Assembly: GCF_004119445.1 (NCBI RefSeq)
Contig: NZ_QICI01000019.1
Location: forward strand, 33,857-97,856
DNA: 64,000 bases
Direction: 5' to 3'
Source of the DNA: Chryseobacterium sp. CH21
Lineage (GTDB): Bacteria > Bacteroidota > Bacteroidia > Flavobacteriales > Weeksellaceae
Shown here: piece after piece, positions 61,463-64,000 of the stretch
Position numbering within the stretch: position 1 is the first letter of the stretch
Layout of the letters: each line of letters begins with the position of its first letter
Notes under the pieces: generated by a model
The model's input: the letters and a program-made list of their open reading frames with translations, nothing else
What the model was told of the DNA's origin: nothing
The model's database searches: none
Made by a program: the position numbers and the translations under genes

Positions 61463-61612
61463 GTATTTAAACGCTGGGGTCGCAAAGATTATTATTAATA
61501 TAATGGTAAAAAAAACGATCGCTAAGCCGTTTCACTTAGCAAGACACCCTATTATTAGTTAATTTAGGCTCGTAATTTGGGCTATAGTGCTAGAAACTTT
61601 AAACCTTGAACT
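61463..61612. repeat. AAACGC...GCAAAGA dispersed repeat and post-stop fragment F
   Basis: TTTAAACGCTGGGGTCGCAAAGA at the left and GCTAAGCCGTTTCACTTAGCAA further in recur in the repeat at 63793. The right edge, next to the rlmF stop (61613, minus strand), holds CTTTAAACCTTGAACTTTAAA, shared with repeat B. No gene is seen in this ~285-bp gap apart from the lysS promoter. Confidence 0.5.
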
Positions 61613-62542
61613 TTAAATAAACCAGGTTTTTCTGTTTTTTTGAGGAATAAACGTCCAGGCCAGCATCCTGCTTACCTTTTGTCCCTGAGCCATATCAATG
61701 GTTTTTACCTCTATGGCTTTTACTTTCTTTAAAAGATGGGTCAGTTTATTGAGGTTCTCTTTTTTGGAAACCAGACAAGTGAACCAAAGCACCTGAGATG
61801 AAAACAATGCGCTTTCATTAATCATTTTTGTGATAAATGACAGTTCACCACCTTCACACCACAGCTCAGACTGCTGCCCGCTAAAGTTAAGAAGAGGCTT
61901 AGATTTCTTTGATTTACTAAGATTTTTTGTTTTCCTGATATTCCCTTTCATGGCAGATTCTTCAGAATCATGAAAAGGAGGATTGCACATGGTAAAAGTG
62001 AATCTATCGTCAGGATTAATAATATTAGTAAAGATACGATCAGCTTCCGGCTGATTTTTTAACAGAATAACAGAATACAGATCTTCATTTTGATCCAGAA
62101 TTTGTTGAGCATTTTTCAAAGAATCCTGATTGATATCTGTTCCCAGCACCGTCCAGCCATACGACCTGTGGCTGATTAAAGGATATACAAGATTGGCTCC
62201 TGTTCCTATATCCAGACCTTTCACAGAATTCCCTATTGGAATTTCATCATTCTGTTCAGCTAAAAGATCCGCAATATAATGTACATAATCTGCCCTTCCG
62301 GGAATGGGTGGACAAAGATTGGAGTCTGGAATATCCCAGCCTTTAATAGTATAGAAATGTAAGAGTAAGGCCTTGTTGAGCAGTTTGACTGCTTTGGGAA
62401 TACTGAAATTAATGGTTACCGTCTGATAAGCATTAATGAAAACATAGTGTTTCAGTTCCGGCACACAAGAAATAAGCTGATCGAAATCATAGGGATTACG
62501 ATGCAGATTTCTTGTGTGCAGACTGGATTTTTCAGCGGACAT
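61613..62542 (-). CDS. rlmF: 23S rRNA (adenine1618-N6)-methyltransferase RlmF
   Basis: This 309-residue SAM-dependent rRNA methyltransferase is of the RlmF (YbiN) type. It has SLHTRNLHRNPYDFDQLIS, the SAM site VKGLDIGTGANLVYPLI (about 115-130), DINQDSLKNAQQIL and the adenine-methylase motif MCNPPFHDSEESAMKGN. All match RlmF in order and length. It lies 3 bp after the repaired stop of the cytochrome c lipoprotein, so it probably belongs to that operon. Confidence 0.93.
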   Translation of the reverse strand: MSAEKSSLHTRNLHRNPYDFDQLISCVPELKHYVFINAYQTVTINFSIPKAVKLLNKALLLHFYTIKGWDIPDSNLCPPIPGRADYVHYIADLLAEQNDEIPIGNSVKGLDIGTGANLVYPLISHRSYGWTVLGTDINQDSLKNAQQILDQNEDLYSVILLKNQPEADRIFTNIINPDDRFTFTMCNPPFHDSEESAMKGNIRKTKNLSKSKKSKPLLNFSGQQSELWCEGGELSFITKMINESALFSSQVLWFTCLVSKKENLNKLTHLLKKVKAIEVKTIDMAQGQKVSRMLAWTFIPQKNRKTWFI

Positions 62543-62545
62543 ATT

Positions 62546-62919
62546 TTATTTCTTCTGACTTAAAATATATTCCACCATTTTTTGGCATCTTCCTTAGACA
62601 CCTGTGGATGGGCGGCCATAGGCACACTTCCCCATACTCCACTTCCGCCTTCTATAATTTTGGAAGCCAGCAATTCTGTATCCTTTTCAGAGTACTTTCC
62701 TGCAATTTCCTTATAAGAAGGTCCTATCATTCTCTCATTAACAGCGTGGCATCCTGAACAATCTAATGTCTCCATGATTTGATCACCGGAAAGATTGGAT
62801 TTTGCAGGCTCTGAAACAGCTGCTGTTTCAGAAGAAGGGGCCACTTCTGCTGTATTTTCTTTTTTAGAACAGGAAACGATCATAAGACCCAATATTCCTG
62901 CTAAAAGTATTTTTTTCAT
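62546..62919 (-). CDS. Cytochrome c lipoprotein, apparent frameshift at C-terminus
   Basis: This small class I cytochrome c is anchored as a lipoprotein (MKKILLAGILGLMIVSCSKK; Cys17). An Ala/Glu/Ser linker precedes the heme site CSGCH (about 54-58). The sixth-ligand Met is likely in SVPMAAHPQVSKEDAKK. As written it ends WWNIF at 62560. One extra base in the T6 run at 62578-62583 gives KKMVEYILSQKK and a stop at 62546, the normal helical end of this family. It overlaps the preceding lipoprotein gene by one base. It may serve the bd/other respiratory chain; the partner is unknown. Confidence 0.85.
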
Positions 62920-63137
62920 TATTTCTTCGCTGTAGAATCTGTTTTAGCAGCTTCAGGTGCAGGAGCAGCCGGAGTTGCAGCAGCTGGAGCAGCAGTTTTA
63001 GCAGTAGAATCTACAACAGTAGTTGCTTCTGGCTCTTCAAGCATCGTGTTGCTATCCTGTAAAGAGTGATCTGCTTTTTTTGAACAGCTTGCTAATAATA
63101 AACCTCCGATAAATGCGATTGCTAATACTTTTTTCAT
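62919..63137 (-). CDS. Small Ala/Pro-rich lipoprotein
   Basis: This 72-residue protein has lipobox MKKVLAIAFIGGLLLASCSK (Cys18). After it, the mature part is nearly all Ala, Thr, Pro and Lys (AKTAAPAAATPAAPAPEAAK). It would be an outer-membrane or periplasmic tether with a flexible, low-complexity body. No function is known. Its stop overlaps the cytochrome c start (TAATG), so they are coupled. A minus-strand -7 box TATTTTTG lies at 63156-63163. Confidence 0.75.
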   Translation of the reverse strand: MKKVLAIAFIGGLLLASCSKKADHSLQDSNTMLEEPEATTVVDSTAKTAAPAAATPAAPAPEAAKTDSTAKK

Positions 63138-63155
63138 TTTTTTCTAATTTGGAAG

Positions 63156-63163
63156 CAAAAATA
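63156..63163 (-). promoter_or_regulatory. -7 element of the lipoprotein/cytochrome c/rlmF operon
   Basis: On the minus strand TATTTTTG matches TAnnTTTG, 19 bp upstream of the ATG at 63137. Confidence 0.5.
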
Positions 63164-63284
63164 TAAAAAATAAACTTCTAAACTTATGACAAATGTTTTC
63201 TTTGATAAATATTTTTTAAGGACTGAATCTTAATTTAATTCATGAAAAATAATTCAAAAATTAGAGAAATTTAAATTAGGTTAT

Positions 63285-63292
63285 TATTTTTG
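63285..63292 (+). promoter_or_regulatory. -7 element of cupin lipoprotein gene
   Basis: TATTTTTG matches TAnnTTTG, about 36-45 bp upstream of the start codons at 63329/63338. Confidence 0.5.
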
Positions 63293-63337
63293 TATAACAA
63301 ATTATCGAACCAAAATCAATCCATTAATATGAAGCTT

Positions 63338-63789
63338 ATGATTAAAAGAAGTTTAATAAGTGCTGCTTTCTTTGCAGTATCTTTTTCTATTGTCCTCTCC
63401 TGTAACAGCTCATCAGACGATCCACATTCAGAATATTCTGATAAATTGAATCGGTGACACTTTTAAAGACAACTAAATCATGGGATGGAACGGTATATCC
63501 GGCCTATCCTACCACACAGCCGGAAATCACAGTTCTTAAAATTGCTGTACCTCCCAATTCTGCATTGAGTTGGCATAAACATCCTGTGATCAATGCAGCT
63601 TATGTAGAAAAAGGTGAAATTCAGGTGGAAAGGAAAGAAGATGGCAAAACACAATGGATCCGTAAGGGTCAGGTGCTGCCGGAAATGGTGAATGTTGGCC
63701 ACCGAGGAAAAACGGGGGATAAAGGAGTTACTCTGATTGTTTTCTACAGCGGAACTCCTGATATTCCGTTGTCTGAACCCGTACAATAA
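63338..63789 (+). CDS. Cupin-domain lipoprotein, apparent frameshift
   Basis: Starting at the ATG at 63338 (or 63329, three codons longer), MIKRSLISAAFFAVSFSIVL plus SCNSS gives a lipoprotein signal. This frame ends at 63456. One extra G in GG at 63453-63454 gives DKLNRVTLLKTTKSWDG, joining the cupin frame. The cupin (about 45-150) has PPNSALSWHKHPVINAAYVE and KGEIQVERKEDGKTQWIRKG, with metal-site His residues (HKHP) and a later HRGKTGDK. It probably acts at the outer membrane or periplasm; the substrate is unknown. Read without repair, only a 111-residue fragment with a GTG start is seen. Confidence 0.75.
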
Positions 63790-63792
63790 TGG

Positions 63793-63953
63793 TTTAAACG
63801 CTATGTTCGCAAAGAAAATTATCATAAAACTATATTTTTTTTGTTCGCAAGGGCACTGCGTTTAGCTAATGACAGCCGACTTTGCTGAGTGAAACGCCAT
63901 TGCGACCGTTTTAATAGTAATTTAATAACATCTTTGCGATCTCTGCGTTTAGA
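63793..63953. repeat. AAACGC...CTTTGCG inverted-end repeat
   Basis: TTTAAACGCTATGTTCGCAAAG near the start pairs with CTTTGCGATCTCTGCGTTTA near the end. Inside, TTTGCTGAGTGAAACGCC is the complement of a block in 61463-61560. It is a second copy of that dispersed non-coding family. Confidence 0.6.
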
Positions 63954-64000
63954 TGACTCTTCTACAGAACCAATACAATAAATAATTTAAACACTATGCT

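Overview
The window is a chromosomal segment of a Bacteroidota species, most likely a Chryseobacterium or close relative (Flavobacteriia, Weeksellaceae). The DNA is AT-rich. Many genes are preceded by the Bacteroidota -7 element TAnnTTTG, some also with TTG about 19-21 bp upstream. It encodes the type IX secretion protein PorT, a secreted chitin-active enzyme with a type IX C-terminal signal, a 6S-type RNA beside zapA, and many small DUF lipoproteins. No rRNA, tRNA, prophage or CRISPR array was seen.

Layout: 1-3 kb, the 5' part of a TolC-type efflux gene with its AraC regulator, then Mpo1-like and DUF2891 genes. 3-7 kb, a DUF4349 lipoprotein and a multidomain AA10 lytic polysaccharide monooxygenase. 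7-12 kb, an rsmI-like/DUF4440/phosphatase operon, dnaA, a thioesterase and pheA. 12-15.7 kb, a secreted surface protein and a DUF2339 membrane protein. 15.97-19.37 kb, an IS1595-type element with 8-bp target duplication, terminal inverted repeats and about seven cargo genes, inserted on the rarA stop codon. 19.4-29.3 kb, rarA, yidD, lgt, nnr, mscL, serA-like, idi, gcvT and an arsC-like gene. 29.3-34 kb, a second thioesterase, a fluoride riboswitch controlling a CLC-F-type fluoride exporter, a LysR/YeiH pair flanking a heptanucleotide repeat, and one of two bacteriocin-like leader peptides. 34-41 kb, an MFS transporter, rny, 6S RNA, zapA with a coiled-coil partner, porT/ubiE and a FabH-like synthase. 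41-50 kb, a metallophosphoesterase, deacetylase, threonine dehydrogenase, ggt, gltT-like symporter, lipid kinase and a DUF3298 lipoprotein. 50-64 kb, two DUF3857/transglutaminase proteins, gyrB, cydAB, lysS, rlmF, a cytochrome c lipoprotein and a cupin lipoprotein.

Two features cut across the window. First, at least 14 apparent frameshifts in 12 genes are each repaired by adding one base to a short homopolymer, and none needs a base removed. This points to systematic homopolymer undercalling in the assembly, so the affected genes are annotated here as whole genes. Second, several dispersed non-coding repeats are present. The most striking is a family of hairpin-rich segments that begin within a few bases of stop codons.

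The most functionally coherent new assignment is the promoter, fluoride aptamer, start-proximal hairpin and CLC-F gene at 30.06-31.5 kb. The most unusual mobile structure is the cargo-carrying IS1595-type element.
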